Shown: positions 1 to 12,879, counted from the stretch's first letter. The stretch: DNA of 64,000 bases from Litoditis marina (GCA_964036275.1 CAXIWQ010000126.1:1-64000); one strand, 5' to 3'. Translations and numbers: made by a program. Notes: generated by a model not told the origin, from the letters alone.

Positions 1-244
1 AGACTTGATAGCCGTATGAACTTTTTTCTGTAGCTGCAAGGCAAAGAGGTAATAACCGCGTTAATTTGTCTTTTGTGGCTGTGCGCCACAGAATAGATTG
101 TCGTATCAGGTTTTTGTAGCTGGAGCAACAGACTTGATAGCCGTATAACCTTTTTCCTGTAGCTGCACGGCAAAGAGTCAATAACCGCGTTAATTTGTCT
201 TTTGTGGCTGTGCGCCACAGAATATAAAGTCGTATTAGGTTTTT

Positions 245-288
245 GTAGCTGGGAGCAACAGACTTGATAGCCGTATGAACTTTTTTCT
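245..288 (+). repeat. Satellite subunit A
   Basis: First third of the exemplar monomer, with boxes GTAGCTGGGAGCAAC and GATAGCCGTATGAAC, ending in the T-tract that precedes B. The only recurrent minus-strand stop of the monomer (TAA, reading the complement of TTAGGTTTTTGTAGCTGG) lies at the C/A boundary. Common variants are GTAGCCATGAGCAAC and GTAGTTGGAAGCAAC. Confidence 0.8.
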
Positions 289-333
289 GTAGCTGCAAGG
301 CAAAGAGGTAATAACCGCGTTAATTTGTCTTTT
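289..333 (+). repeat. Satellite subunit B
   Basis: Second third of the exemplar monomer, with boxes GTAGCTGCAAGGCAAAGAG and AATAACCGCGTTAAT, ending in TTTGTCTTTT before C. It carries the most diagnostic variation used to follow blocks: GTCAATAACC, GTCGATAACC, GGTAATAACC, CCGCGATATTTCG and AATAACGCG with one C lost. Confidence 0.8.
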
Positions 334-350
334 GTGGCTGTGCGCCACAG
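333..350. repeat. Dyad in satellite subunit C
   Basis: TGTGGC (333-338) and GCCACA (344-349) pair around a 5-nt loop. The overlapping CTGTG (338-342) and CACAG (346-350) pair around a 3-nt loop, so two alternative small hairpins share the same bases. The same box recurs in most monomers of the window. The common variant GTGTGCCAC keeps the outer stem, and GCGTCACAG keeps the inner one. The frequent GTGGTTGTGCGCC and GTGGATGTGCGCC variants break the outer stem, so conservation is not absolute. A protein-binding role is only a possibility. Confidence 0.6.
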
Positions 351-374
351 AATAGATTGTCGTATCAGGTTTTT
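334..374 (+). repeat. Satellite subunit C
   Basis: Last third of the exemplar monomer, with boxes GTGGCTGTGCGCCACAGAAT and GATTGTCGTATCAGG, ending in the T-tract that precedes the next A. It is the shortest subunit and contains the only strong dyad of the monomer (positions 333-350). Confidence 0.8.
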
Positions 375-879
375 GTAGCTGGGAGCAACAGACTTGATAG
401 CCGTATGAACTTTTTTTCTGTAGCTGCAAGGCAAAGAGGTAATAACCGCGTTAATTTGTCTTTTGTGGCTGTGCGCCATAGGATATAAAGTCGTATTAGG
501 TTTTTGTAGCCATGAGCAACAGACTTGATAGCCGTATAAACTTTTTTCTGTAGCTGCAAGGCAAAGAGTCGATAACCGCGTTATATCGTATTTTGTGGCT
601 GTGTGCCACAGAATAGATAGTTGTATTGGGTTTTTCTAGCTGGGAGCAACATACTTGATAGCCATATAAACTTGTTTCTGTAGCTGCACGGCAAAGAGTC
701 AATAACCGCGTTAATTTGTCTTTTGTGGCTGTGCGCCACAGAATATAAAGTCGTATTAGGTTTTTGTAGCTGGGAGCAACAGACTTGATAGCCGTATAAA
801 CTTTTTTTCTGTAGCTGCAAGGCAAAGAGGTAATAACCGCGTTAATTTGTCTTTTGTGGCTGTGCGCCACAGAATAGAT

Positions 880-3800
880 TGTCGTATCAGGTTTTTGTAG
901 CTGGGAGCAACAGACTTGATAGCCGTATGAACTTTTCTCTGTAGCTGCAAGCCAACAAGTCGATAACCGCGATAATTCGTATTTTGTGGCTGTGCGCCAC
1001 AGAATAGATTGTCGTATTAGGTTTTTGTAGCTGGGAGCAACAGATTTGATAGCCGTATGAACTGTTCTTTGTAGCTGCAAGGCAAAGAGTCGATAACCGC
1101 GTTAATTCGTATTTTGTGGCTGTGCGCCACAGAATAGATAGTCGTATTAGGTTTTTGTAGCTGGGAGCAACATATTTGATAGTCGTATAACCTTTTTTCT
1201 GTAGCTGCACGGCAAAGAGTCAATAACCGCGTTAATTTGTCTTTTGTGGCTGTGCGCCACAGAATATAAAGTCGTATTAGGTTTTTGTAGCTGGGAGCAA
1301 CAGACTTGATAGCCGTATGAACTTTTTTCTGTAGCTGCAAGGCAAAGAGGTAATAACCGCGTTAATTTGTCTTTTGTGGCTGTGCGCCACAGAATAGATT
1401 GTCGTATCAGGTTTTTGTAGCTGGGAGCAACAGACTTGATAGCCGTATGAACTTTTTTCTGTAGCTGCAAGGCAAAGAGGTAATAACCGCGTTAATTTGT
1501 CTTTTGTTGCTGTGCGCCATAGGATATAAAGTCGTATTAGGTTTTTGTAGCCATGAGCAACAGACTTGATAGCCGTATAAACTTTTTTCTGTAGCTGCAA
1601 GGCAAAGAGTCGATAACCGCGTTATATCGTATTTTGTGGCTGTGTGCCACAGAATAGATAGTTGTATTGGGTTTTTCTAGCTGGGAGCAACATACTTGAT
1701 AGCCATATAAACTTTTTTCTGTAGCTGCACGGCAAAGAGTCAATAACCGCGTTAATTTGTCTTTTGTGGCTGTGCGCCACATAATATAAAGTCGTATTAG
1801 GTTTTTGTAGCTGGGAGCAACATACTTGATAGCCGTATAAACTTTTTTTCTGTAGCTGCAAGGCAAAGAGGTGAAAACCGCGTTAATTTGTCTTTTGTGG
1901 CTGTGCGCCACAGAATATAAAGTCGTATTAGGTTTTTGTAGCTGGAGCAACAGATTTGATAGCCGTATGAAATGTTCTCTGTAACTGCAAGGCAAAGAGT
2001 CAATAACCGCGTTAATTTGTATTTTGTGGCTGTGCGCCACAGAATATAAAGTCGTATTATGTTTTTGTAGTTGGAAGCAACAGACTTGATAGCCGTATGA
2101 TTTTTTTTTGTAGCTGCAAGTCAAAATGTCAATAACCGCGTTAATTCGTCTTTGTGGCTGTGCGCCTCAGAATAGATTGTCGTATTAGGTTTTTGTAGCT
2201 GGGAGCAACAGATTTGATAGCCGTATGAAATGTTCTCTGTAACTGCGAGGCAAAGAGTCAATAACCGCGTTAATTCGTCTTTTGTGGCTGTGCGCCACAG
2301 AATAATATAGTCGTATTAGGTTTTTGTAGCTGGGAGCAACAAACTTGATAGCCGTATGAACTTTTCTCTGTAGCTGCAAGCCAACAAGTCGATAACCGCG
2401 ATAATTTGTATTTTGTGGCTGTGCGCCACAGAATAGATTGTCGTATTAGGTTTTTGTAGCTGGGAGCAACAGATTTGATAGCCGTATAAACTGTTCTCTG
2501 TAGCTGCAAGGCGAAGAGTCGATAACCGCGTCAATTCGTATTTTGTGGCTGTGCGCCACAGAATAGATAGTCGTATTAGGTTTTTGTAGCTGGGAGCAAC
2601 ATACTTGGTAGCCGTATAACCTTTTTCCTGTAGCTGCACGGCAAAGAGTCAATAACCGCGTTAATTTGTCTTTTGTGGCTGTGCGCCACAGAATAGATTG
2701 TCGTATTAGGTTTTTGTAGCTGGGAGCAACAGATTTGATAGCCGTATGAAATATTCTCTGTAACTGCGAGGCAAAGAGTCAATAACCGCGTTAATTCGTC
2801 TTTTGTGGCTGTGCGCCACAGAATATATAGTCGTATTAGGTTTTTGTAGCTGGGAGCAACAGACTTGATAGCCGTATGAACTGTTCTCTGTAGCTGCAAG
2901 GCAAAGAGTCGATAACCGCGTTAATTCGTATTTTGTGGCTGTGCGCCACAGAATAGATAGTCGTATTACGTTTTTTTAGCTGGGAGCAACATACTTGATA
3001 GCCGTATAACCTTTTTCCTGTAGCTGCACGGCAAAGAGTCAATAACCGCGTTAATTTGTCTTTTGTGGCTGTGCGCCACAGAATAGATTGTCGTATCAGG
3101 TTTTTGTAGCTGGGAGCAACAGACTTGATAGCCGTATGAACTTTTCTCTGTAGCTGCAAGCCAACAAGTCGATAACCGCGATAATTCGTATTTTGTGGCT
3201 GTGCGCCACAGAATAGATTGTCGTATTAGGTTTTTGTAGCTGGGAGCAACAGACTTGATAGCCGTATGAACTGTTCTCTGTAGCTGCAAGGCAAAGAGTC
3301 GATAACCGCGTTAATTCGTATTTTGTGGCTGTGCGCCACAGAATAGATAGTCGTATTAGGTTTTTGTAGCTGGGAGCAACATATTTGATAGCCGTATAAC
3401 CTTTTTCCTGTAGCTGCACGGCAAAGAGTCAATAACCGCGTTAATTTGTCTTTTGGGGCTGTGCGCCACAGAATATAAAGTCGTATTAGGTTTTTGTAGC
3501 TGGGAGCAACAGACTTGATAGCCGTATGAACTTTTTTCTGTAGCTGCAAGGCAAAGAGGTAATAACCGCGTTAATTTGTCTTTTGTGGCTGTGCGCCACA
3601 GAATAGATTGTCGTATCAGGTTTTTGTAGCTGGGAGCAACAGACTTGATAGCCGTATGAACTTTTTTCTGTAGCTGCAAGGCAAAGAGGTAATAACCGCG
3701 TTAATTTGTCTTTTGTGGCTGTGCGCCATAGGATATAAAGTCGTATTAGGTTTTTGTAGCCATGAGCAACAGACTTGATAGCCGTATAAACTTTTTTTTG

Positions 3801-4899
3801 TAGCTGCAAGGCAAAGAGTCGATAACCGCGTTATATCGTATTTTGTGGCTGTGTGCCACAGAATAGATAGTTGTATTGGGTTTTTCTAGCTGGGAGCAAC
3901 ATACTCGATAGCCATATAAACTTTTTTCTGTAGCTGCACGGCAAAGAGTCAATAACCGCGTTAATTTGTCTTTTGTGGCTGTGCGCCACAGAATATAAAG
4001 TCGTATTAGGTTTTTGTAGCTGGGAGCAACAGACTTGATAGCCGTATAAACTTTTTTTCTGTAGCTGCAAGGCAAAGAGATAATAACCGCGTTAATTTGT
4101 CTTTTGTGGCTGTGCGCCACAGAATATAAAGTCGTATTAGGTTTTTGTAGCTGGGAGCAACAGATTTGATAGCCGTATGAAATGTTCTCTGTAACTGCAA
4201 GGCAAAGAGTCAATAACCGCGTTAATTTGTATTTTGTGGCTGTGCGCCACAGAATATAAAGTCGTATTATGTTTTTGTAGTTGGAAGCAACAGACTTGAT
4301 AGCCGTATGATTTTTTTTTTGTAGCTGCAAGTCAAAATGTCAATAACCGCGTTAATTCGTCTTTGTGGCTGTGCGCCACAGAATAGATTGTCGTATTAGG
4401 TTTTTGTAGCTGGGAGCAACAGATTTGATAGCCGTATGAAATGTTCTCTGTAACTGCGAGGCAAAGAGTCAATAACCGCGTTAATTCGTCTTTTGTGGCT
4501 GTGCGCCACAGAATATATAGTCGTATTAGGTTTTTGTAGCTGGGAGCAACAGACTTGATAGCCGTATGAACTTTTCTCTGTAGCTGCAAGCCAACAAGTC
4601 GATAACCGCGATAATTTGTATTTTGTGGCTGTGCGCCACAGAATAGATTGTCGTATTAGGTTTTTGTAGCTGGGAGCAACAGATTTGATAGCCGTATGAA
4701 CTGTTCTCTGTAGCTGCAAGGCAAAGAGTCGATAACCGCGTCAATTCGTATTTTGTGGCTGTGCGCCACAGAATAGATAGTCGTATTAAGTTTTTGTAGC
4801 TGGGAGCAACATACTTGGTAGCCGTATAACCTTTTTCCTGTAGCTGCACGGCAAAGAGTCAATAACCGCGTTAATTTGTCTTTTGTGGCTGTGCGCCAC
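880..4899 (+). repeat. Higher-order block pair, 17-mer shift (2209 bp)
   Basis: Positions about 880-2690 and 3089-4899 carry the same order of variant monomers at a shift of 2209-2210 bp (17 monomers). Shared rare markers include CCGCGTCAATTCG (near 2527 and 4737) and GTAGCCATGAGCAAC (near 1548 and 3757). A few substitutions and T-tract length changes separate the copies. They diverge abruptly just after 2690 and 4900. Confidence 0.8.
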
Positions 4900-7369
4900 A
4901 GAATATGAAGTCGTATTAGGTTTTTGTAGCTGGGAGCAACAGACTTGATGGCCGTATGAACTTTTTTCTGTAGCTGCAAGGCAAAGAAGTAATAACCGCG
5001 TTAATTTGTCTTTTGTGGCTGTGCGCCACAGAATATATTGTCGTATCAGGTTTTTGTAGCTGGGAGCAACAGACTTGATAGCCGTATGAACTTTTCTCTG
5101 TAGCTGCAAGCCAACAAGTCGATAACCGCGATATTTCGTGTTTTGTGGCTGTGCGCCACAGAATAGATTGTCGTATTAGGTTTTTGTAGCTGGGAGCGAC
5201 AGATTTGATAGCCGTATGAACTGTTCTCTGTAGCTGCAAGGCAAAGAGTCGATAACCGCGTTAATTCGTATTTTGTGGCTGTGCGCCACAGAATAGATAG
5301 TCGTATCAGGTTTTTGTAGCTGGGAGCAACATACTTGATAGCCGTATAACCTTTTTCCTGTAGCTGCACGGCAAAGAGTCAATAACCGCGTTAATTTGTC
5401 TTTTGTGGCTGTGCGCCACAGAATATAAATTCGTATTAGGTTTTTGTAGCTGGGAGCAACAGACTTGATAGCCGTATGAACTTTTTTCTGTAGCTGCAAG
5501 GCAAAGAGGTAATAACCGCGTTAATTTGTCTTTTGTGGCTGTGCGCCACAGGATATAAAGTCGTATTAGGTTTTTGTAGCCATGAGCAACAGACTTGATA
5601 GCCGTATAACTTTTTTCTGTAGCTGCAAGGCAAAGAGTCGATAACCGCGTTATATCGTATTTTGTGGCTGTGTGCCACAGAATAGATAGTTGTATTGGGT
5701 TTTTCTAGCTGGGAGCAACATACTTGATAGCCATATAAACTTTTTTCTGTAGCTGCACGGCAAAGAGTCAATAACCGCGTTAATTTGTCTTTTGTGGCTG
5801 TGCGCCACAGAATATAAAGTCGTATTAGGTTTTTGTAGCTGGGAGCAACAGACTTGATAGCCGTATAAACTTTTTTTCTGTAGCTGCAAGGCAAAGAGGT
5901 AATAACCGCGTTAATTTGTCTTTTGTGGCTGTGCGCCACAGAATATAAAGTCGTATTAGGTTTTTGTAGCTGGGAGCAACAGATTTGATAGCCGTATGAA
6001 ATGTTCTCTGTAACTGCAAGGCAAAGAGTCAATAACCGCGTTAATTTGTATTTTGTGGCTGTGCGCCACAGAATATAAAGTCGTATTATGTTTTTGTAGT
6101 TGGAAGCAACAGACTTGATAGCCGTATGATTTTTTTTTGTAGCTGCAAGTCAAAATGTCAATAACCGCGTTAATTCGTCTTTGTGGCTGTGCGCCACAGA
6201 ATATATTGTCGTATTAGGTTTTTGTAGCTGGGAGCAACAGATTTGATAGCCGTATGAAATGTTCTCTGTAACTGCGAGGCAAAGAGTCAATAGCCGCGTT
6301 AATTCGTCTTTTGTGGCTGTGCGCCACAGAATATATAGTCGTATTAGGTTTTTGTAGCTGGGAGCAACAGACTTGATAGCCGTATGAACTTTTCTCTGTA
6401 GCTGCAAGCCAACAAGTCGATAACCGCGATAATTTGTATTTTGTGGCTGTGCGCCACAGAATAGATTGTCGTATTAGGTTTTTGTAGCTGGGAGCAACAG
6501 ATTTGATAGCCGTATGAACTGTTCTCTGTAGCTGCAAGGCAAAGAGTCGATAACCGCGTCAATTCGTATTTTGTGGCTGTGCGCCACAGAATAGATAGTC
6601 GTATTAGGTTTTTGTAGCTGGGAGCAACATACTTGGTAGCCGTATAACCTTTTTCCTGTAGCTGCACGGCAAAGAGTCAATAACCGCGTTAATTTGTCTT
6701 TTGTGGCTGTGCGCCACAGAATATAAAGTCGTATTAGGTTTTTGTAGCTGGGAGCAACAGACTTGATGGCCGTATGAACTTTTTTCTGTAGCTGCAAGGC
6801 AAAGAAGTAATAACCGCGTTAATTTGTCTTTTGTGGCTGTGCGCCACAGAATAGATTGTCGTATCAGGTTTTTGTAGCTGGGAGCAACAGACTTGATAGC
6901 CGTATGAACTTTTCTCTGTAGCTGCAAGCCAACAAGTCGATAACCGCGATATTTCGTGTTTTGTGGCTGTGCGCCACAGAATAGATTGTCGTATTAGGTT
7001 TTTGTAGCTGGGAGCAACAGATTTGATAGCCGTATGAACTGTTCTCTGTAGCTGCAAGGCAAAGAGTCGATAACCGCGTTAATTCGTATTTTGTGGCTGT
7101 GCGCCACAGAATAGATAGTCGTATCAGGTTTTTGTAGCTGGGAGCAACATACTTGATAGCCGTATAACCTTTTTCCTGTAGCTGCACGGCAAAGAGTCAA
7201 TAACCGCGTTAATTTGTGTCTTTTGTGGCTGTGCGCCACAGAATATAAAGTCGTATTAGGTTTTTGTAGCTGGGAGCAACAGACTTGATAGCCGTATGAA
7301 CTTTTTTCTGTAGCTGCAAGGCAAAGAGGTAATAACCGCGTTAATTTGTCTTTTGTGGCTGTGCGCCAC
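3640..7369 (+). repeat. Tandem higher-order repeat, 14-mer (1818 bp)
   Basis: Positions about 3640-5549 match 5459-7369 at a shift of 1818-1820 bp (14 monomers). The matching length slightly exceeds the shift, so this is a complete direct tandem duplication and not scattered similarity. Markers shared by both copies include the CATACTTGGTAGCC monomer (near 4809 and 6628) and the GACTTGATGGCC monomer (near 4941 and 6761). Confidence 0.8.
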
Positions 7370-8110
7370 AGAATAGATTGTCGTATCAGGTTTTTGTAGC
7401 TGGGAGCAACAGACTTGATAGCCGTATGAACTTTTTTCTGTAGCTGCAAGGCAAAGAGGTAATAACCGCGTTAATTTGTCTTTTGTGGCTGTGCGCCACA
7501 GGATATAAAGTCGTATTAGGTTTTTGTAGCCATGAGCAACAGACTTGATAGCCGTATAAACTTTTTTCTGTAGCTGCAAGGCAAAGAGTCGATAACCGCG
7601 TTATATCGTATTTTGGGGCTGTGTGCCACAGAATAGATAGTTGTATTGGGTGTTTCTAGCTGGGAGCAACATACTTGATAGCCATATAAACTTTTTTCTG
7701 TAGCTGCACGGCAAAGAGTCAATAACCGCGTTAATTTGTCTTTTGTGGCTGTGCGCCACAGAATATAAAGTCGTATTAGGTTTTTGTAGCTGGGAGCAAC
7801 AGACTTGATAGCCGTATAAACTTTTTTTCTGTAGCTGCAAGGCAAAGAGGTAATAACCGCGTTAATTTGTCTTTTGTGGCTGTGCGCCACAGAATATAAA
7901 GTCGTATTAGGTTTTTGTAGCTGGGAGCAACAGATTTGATAGCCGTATGAAATGTTCTCTGTAACTGCAAGGCAAAGAGTCAATAACCGCGTTAATTTGT
8001 ATTTTGTGGCTGTGCGCCACAGAATATAAAGTCGTATTATGTTTTTGTAGTTGGAAGCAACAGACTTGATAGCCGTATGATTTTTTTTTGTAGCTGCAAG
8101 TCAAAATGTC
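5575..8110 (+). repeat. Higher-order block pair, 15-mer shift (1951 bp)
   Basis: Positions about 5575-6160 recur at 7526-8110. Both copies include the monomer with GTAGTTGGAAGCAAC followed by a run of T and AAGTCAAAATGTC. The shift of 1951 bp is 15 monomers plus one base. Confidence 0.7.
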
Positions 8111-10319
8111 AATAACCGCGTTAATTCGTCTTTGTGGCTGTGCGCCACAGAATAGATTGTCGTATCAGGTTTTTGTAGCTGGGAGCAACAGACTTGATAG
8201 CCGTATGAACTTTTTTCTGTAGCTGCAAGGCAAAGAGGTAATAACCGCGTTAATTTGTCTTTTGTGGCTGTGCGCCACAGGATATAAAGTCGTATTAGGT
8301 TTTTGTAGCCATGAGCAACAGACTTGATAGCCGTATAAACTTTTTTCTGTAGCTGCAAGGCAAAGAGTCGATAACCGCGTTATATCGTATTTTGTGGCTG
8401 TGTGCCACAGAATAGATAGTTGTATTGGGTTTTTCTAGCTGGGAACAACATACTTGATAGCCATATAAACTTTTTTCTGTAGCTGCACGGCAAAGAGTCA
8501 ATAACCGCGTTAATTTGTCGTTTGTGGCTGTGCGCCACAGAATATAAAGTCGTATTAGGTTTTTGTAGCTGGGAGCAACAGACTTGATAGCCGTATGAAC
8601 TTTTTTCTGTAGCTGCAAGGCAAAGAGTCGATAACCGCGTTATATCGTATTTTGTGGCTGTGTGCCACAGAATAGATAGTTGTATTGGGTTTTTCTAGCT
8701 GGGAGCAACATACTTGATAGCCATATAAACTTTTTTCTGTAGCTGCACGGCAAAGAGTCAATAACCGCGTTAATTTGTCTTTTGTGGCTGTGCGCCACAG
8801 AATAGATTGTCGTATCAGGTTTTTGTAGCTGGGAGCAACAGACTTGATAGCCGTATGAACTTTTTTCTGTAGCTGCAAGGCAAAGAGGTAATAACCGCGT
8901 TAATTTGTCTTTTGTGGCTGTGCGCCACAGGATATAAAGTCGTATTAGGTTTGTGTAGCCATGAGCAACAGACTTGATAGCCGTATAAACTTTTTTCTGT
9001 AGCTGCAAGGCAAAGAGTCGATAACCGCGTTATATCGTATTTTGTGGCTGTGTGCCACAGAATAGATACTTGTATTGGGTTTTTCTAGCTGGGAGCAACA
9101 TACTTGATAGCCATATAAACTTTGTTCTGTAGCTGCACGGCAAAGAGTCAATAACCGCGTTAATTTGTCTTTTGTGGCTGTGCGCCACAGAATATAAAGT
9201 CGTATTAGGTTTTTGTAGCTGGGAGCAACAGACTTGATAGCCGTATAAACTTTTTTCTGTAGCTGCAAGGCAAAGAGGTAATAACCGCGTTAATTTGTCT
9301 TTTGTGGCTGTGCGCCACAGAATATAAAGTCGTATTAGGTTTTTGTAGTTGGAAGCAACAGACTTGATAGCCGTATGATTTTTTTTTTGTAGCTGCAAGT
9401 CAAAATGTCAATAACCGCGTTAATTCGTCTTTGCGGCTGTGCGCCACAGAATAGATTGTCGTATCAGGTTTTTGTAGCTGGGAGCAACAGACTTGATAGC
9501 CGTATGAACTTTTTTCTGTAGCTGCAAGGCAAAGAGGTAATAACCGCGTTAATTTGTCTTTTGTGGCTGTGCGCCACAGGATATAAAGTCGTATTAGGTT
9601 TTTGTAGCCATGAGCAACAGACTTGATAGCCGTATAAACTTTTTTCTGTAGCTGCAAGGCAAAGAGTCGATAACCGCGTTATATCGTATTTTGTGGCTGT
9701 GTGCCACAGAATAGATAGTTGTATTGGGTTTTTCTAGCTGGGAACAACATACTTGATAGCCATATAAACTTTTTTCTGTAGCTGCACGGCAAAGAGTCAA
9801 TAACCGCGTTAATTTGTCTTTTGTGGCTGTGCGCCACAGAATATAAAGTCGTATTAGGTTTTTGTAGCTGGGAGCAACGGACTTGATAGCCGTATAAACT
9901 TTTTTTCTGTAGCTGCAAGGCAAAGAGGTAATAACCGCGTTAATTTGTCTTTTGTGGCTGTGCGCCACAGAATATAAAGTCGTATTAGGTTTTTGTAGCT
10001 GGGAGCAACAGATTTGATAGCCGTATGAAATGTTCTCTGTAACTGCAAGGCAAAGAGTCAATAACCGCGTTAATTTGTATTTTGTGGCTGTGCGCCACAG
10101 AATATAAAGTCGTATTATGTTTTTGTAGTTGGAAGCAACAGACTTGATAGCCGTATGATTTTTTTTTGTAGCTGCAAGTCAAAATGTCAATAACCGCGTT
10201 AATTCGTCTTTGTGGCTGTGCGCCACAGAATAGATTGTCGTATTAGGTTTTTGTAGCTGGGAGCAACAGATTTGATAGCCGTATGAACTGTTCTCTGTAA
10301 CTGCGAGGCAAAGAGTCAA

Positions 10320-12879
10320 TAACCGCGTTAATTCGTCTTTTGTGGCTGTGCGCCACAGAATATATAGTCGTATTAGGTTTTTGTAGCTGGGAGCAACAGA
10401 CTTGATAGCCGTATGAACTTTTCTCGGTAGCTGCAAGCCAACAAGTCGATAACCGCGATAATTTGTATTTTGTGGCTGTGCGCCACAGAATAGATGGTCG
10501 TATTAGGTTTTTGTAGCTGGGAGCAACAGATTTGATAGCCGTATGAACTTTTTTCTGTAGCTGCAAGGCAAAGAGGTAATAACCGCGTTAATTTGTCTTT
10601 TGTGGCTGTGCGCCACAGAATAGATTGTCGTATCAGGTTTTTGTAGCTGGGAGCAACAGACTTGATAGCCGTATAAACTTTTCTCTGTAGCTGCAAGCCA
10701 ACAAGTCGATAACCGCGATATTTCGTGTTTTGTGGCTGTGCGCCACAGAATAGATTGTCGTATTATGTTTCTGTAGTTGGAAGCAACAGACTTGATAGCC
10801 GTATGATTTTTTTTGTAGCTGCAAGTCAAAATGTCAATAACCGCGTTAATTCGTCTTTGTGGCTGTGCGCCACAGAATAGATTGTCGTATCAGGTTTTTG
10901 TAGCTGGGAGCAACAGACTTGATAGCCGTATGAACTTTTCTCTGTAGCTGCAAGCCAACAAGTCGATAACCGCGATAATTTGTATTTTGTGGCTGTGCGC
11001 CACAGAATAGATTGTCGTATTAGGTTTTTCTAGCTGGGAGCAACATACTTGATAGCCATATAAACTTTTTTCTGTAGCTGCACGGCAAAGAGTCAATAAC
11101 CGCGTTAATTTGTCTTTTGTGGCTGTGCGCCACAGAATATAAAGTCGTATTAGGTTTTTGTAGCTGGGAGCAACAGACTTGATAGCCGTATAAACTTTTT
11201 TTTCTGTAGCTGCAAGGCAAAGAGGTAATAACCGCGTTAATTTGTCTTTTGTGGCTGTGCGCCACAGAATATAAAGTCGTATTAGGTTTTTGTAGCTGGG
11301 AGCAACAGATTTGATAGCCGTATGAAATGTTCTCTGTAACTGCAAGGCAAAGAGTCAATAACCGCGTTCATTTGTATTTTGTGGCTGTGCGCCACAGAAT
11401 ATAAAGTCGTATTATGTTTTTGTAGTTGGAAGCAACAGACTTGATAGCCGTATGATTTTTTTTTGTAGCTGCAAGTCAAAATGTCAATAACCTTCGTCTT
11501 TGTGGCTGTGCGCCACAGAATATATTGTCGTATCAGGTTTTTGTAGCTGGGAGCAACAGATTTGATAGCCGTATGAAATGTTCTCTGTAACTGCGAGGCA
11601 AAGAGTCAATAACCGCGTTAATTCGTCTTTTGTGGCTGTGCGCCACAGAATATATAGTCGTATTAGGTTTTTGTAGCTGGGAGCAACAGACTTGATAGCC
11701 GTATGAACTTTTCTCTGTAGCTGCAAGCCAACAAGTCGATAACCGCGATAATTTGTATTTTGTGGCTGTGCGCCACAGAATAGATTGTCGTATTAGGTTT
11801 TTGTAGCTGGGAGCAACAGATTTGATAGCCGTATGAACTGTTCTCTGTAGCTGCAAGGCAAAGAGTCGATAACCGCGTCAATTCGTATTTTGTGGCTGTG
11901 GGCCACAGAATAGATAGTCGTATCAGGTTTTTGTAGCTGGGAGCAACATACTTGGTAGCCGTATAACCTTTTTCCTGTAGCTGCACGGCAAAGAGTCAAC
12001 AACCGCGTTAATTTGTCTTTTGTGGCTGTGCGCCACAGAATATAAAGTCGTATTAGGTTTTTGTAGCTGGGAGCAACAGACTTGATGGCCGTATGAACTT
12101 TTTTCTGTAGCTGCAAGGCAAAGAAGTAATAACCGCGTTAATTTGTCTTTTGTGGCTGTGCGCCACAGAATAGATTGTCGTATCAGGTTTTTGTAGCTGG
12201 GAGCAACAGACTTGATAGCCGTATGAACTTTTCTCTGTAGCTGCAAGCCAACAAGTCGATAACCGCGTTAATTCGTCTTTTGTGGCTGTGCGCCACAGAA
12301 TATATAGTCGTATTAGGTTTTTGTAGCTGGGAGCAACAGACTTGATAGCCGTATGAACTTTTCTCGGTAGCTGCAAGCCAACAAGTCGATAACCGCGATA
12401 ATTTGTATTTTGTGGCTGTGCGCCACAGAATAGATGGTCGTATTAGGTTTTTGTAGCTGGGAGCAACAGATTTGATAGCCGTATGAACTTTTTTCTGTAG
12501 CTGCAAGGCAAAGAGGTAATAACCGCGTTAATTTGTCTTTTGTGGCTGTGCGCCACAGAATAGATTGTCGTATCAGGTTTTTGTAGCTGGGAGCAACAGA
12601 CTTGATAGCCGTATAAACTTTTCTCTGTAGCTGCAAGCCAACAAGTCGATAACCGCGATATTTCGTGTTTTGTGGCTGTGCGCCACAGAATAGATTGTCG
12701 TATTATGTTTCTGTAGTTGGAAGCAACAGACTTGATAGCCGTATGATTTTTTTTGTAGCTGCAAGTCAAAATGTCAATAACCGCGTTAATTCGTCTTTGT
12801 GGCTGTGCGCCACAGAATAGATTGTCGTATCAGGTTTTTGTAGCTGGGAGCAACAGACTTGATAGCCGTATGAACTTTT
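10320..12879 (+). repeat. Higher-order block pair, 15-mer shift (1940 bp)
   Basis: About 620 bp at 10320-10939 recurs at 12260-12879. Shared rare variants are TTTTCTCGGTAGCTG and AATAGATGGTCG, and the CCGCGATATTTCG monomer follows in both copies. The copies diverge at the T-tract near 10940 and 12880. Confidence 0.75.

Larger units (their letters stand above)
245..374 (+). repeat. Exemplar satellite monomer (A-B-C trimer)
   Basis: A representative 130-bp monomer that shows the internal structure. Subunit A is 245-288 (44 bp), B is 289-333 (45 bp) and C is 334-374 (41 bp). The next monomer starts at 375. Each subunit is preceded by a T-rich tract and begins GTAGCTG (A, B) or GTGGCTG (C). About 25 bases later each has a related core: GATAGCCGTATGAAC in A, AATAACCGCGTTAAT in B and GATTGTCGTATCAGG in this C (usually GATTGTCGTATTAGG). 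Counting the T-tract, A and the common form of C match at 29 of 40 ungapped positions. B aligns to A after a one-base gap. The monomer therefore looks like an ancient trimer of a unit of about 43 bp that now amplifies as a 130-bp whole. Confidence 0.85.

Noticed and set aside
333..350. CENP-B box or proof of a centromere
   Set aside because: The dyad does not fit the known CENP-B box pattern, and sequence alone cannot show centromere function; the locus could equally be non-centromeric heterochromatin.
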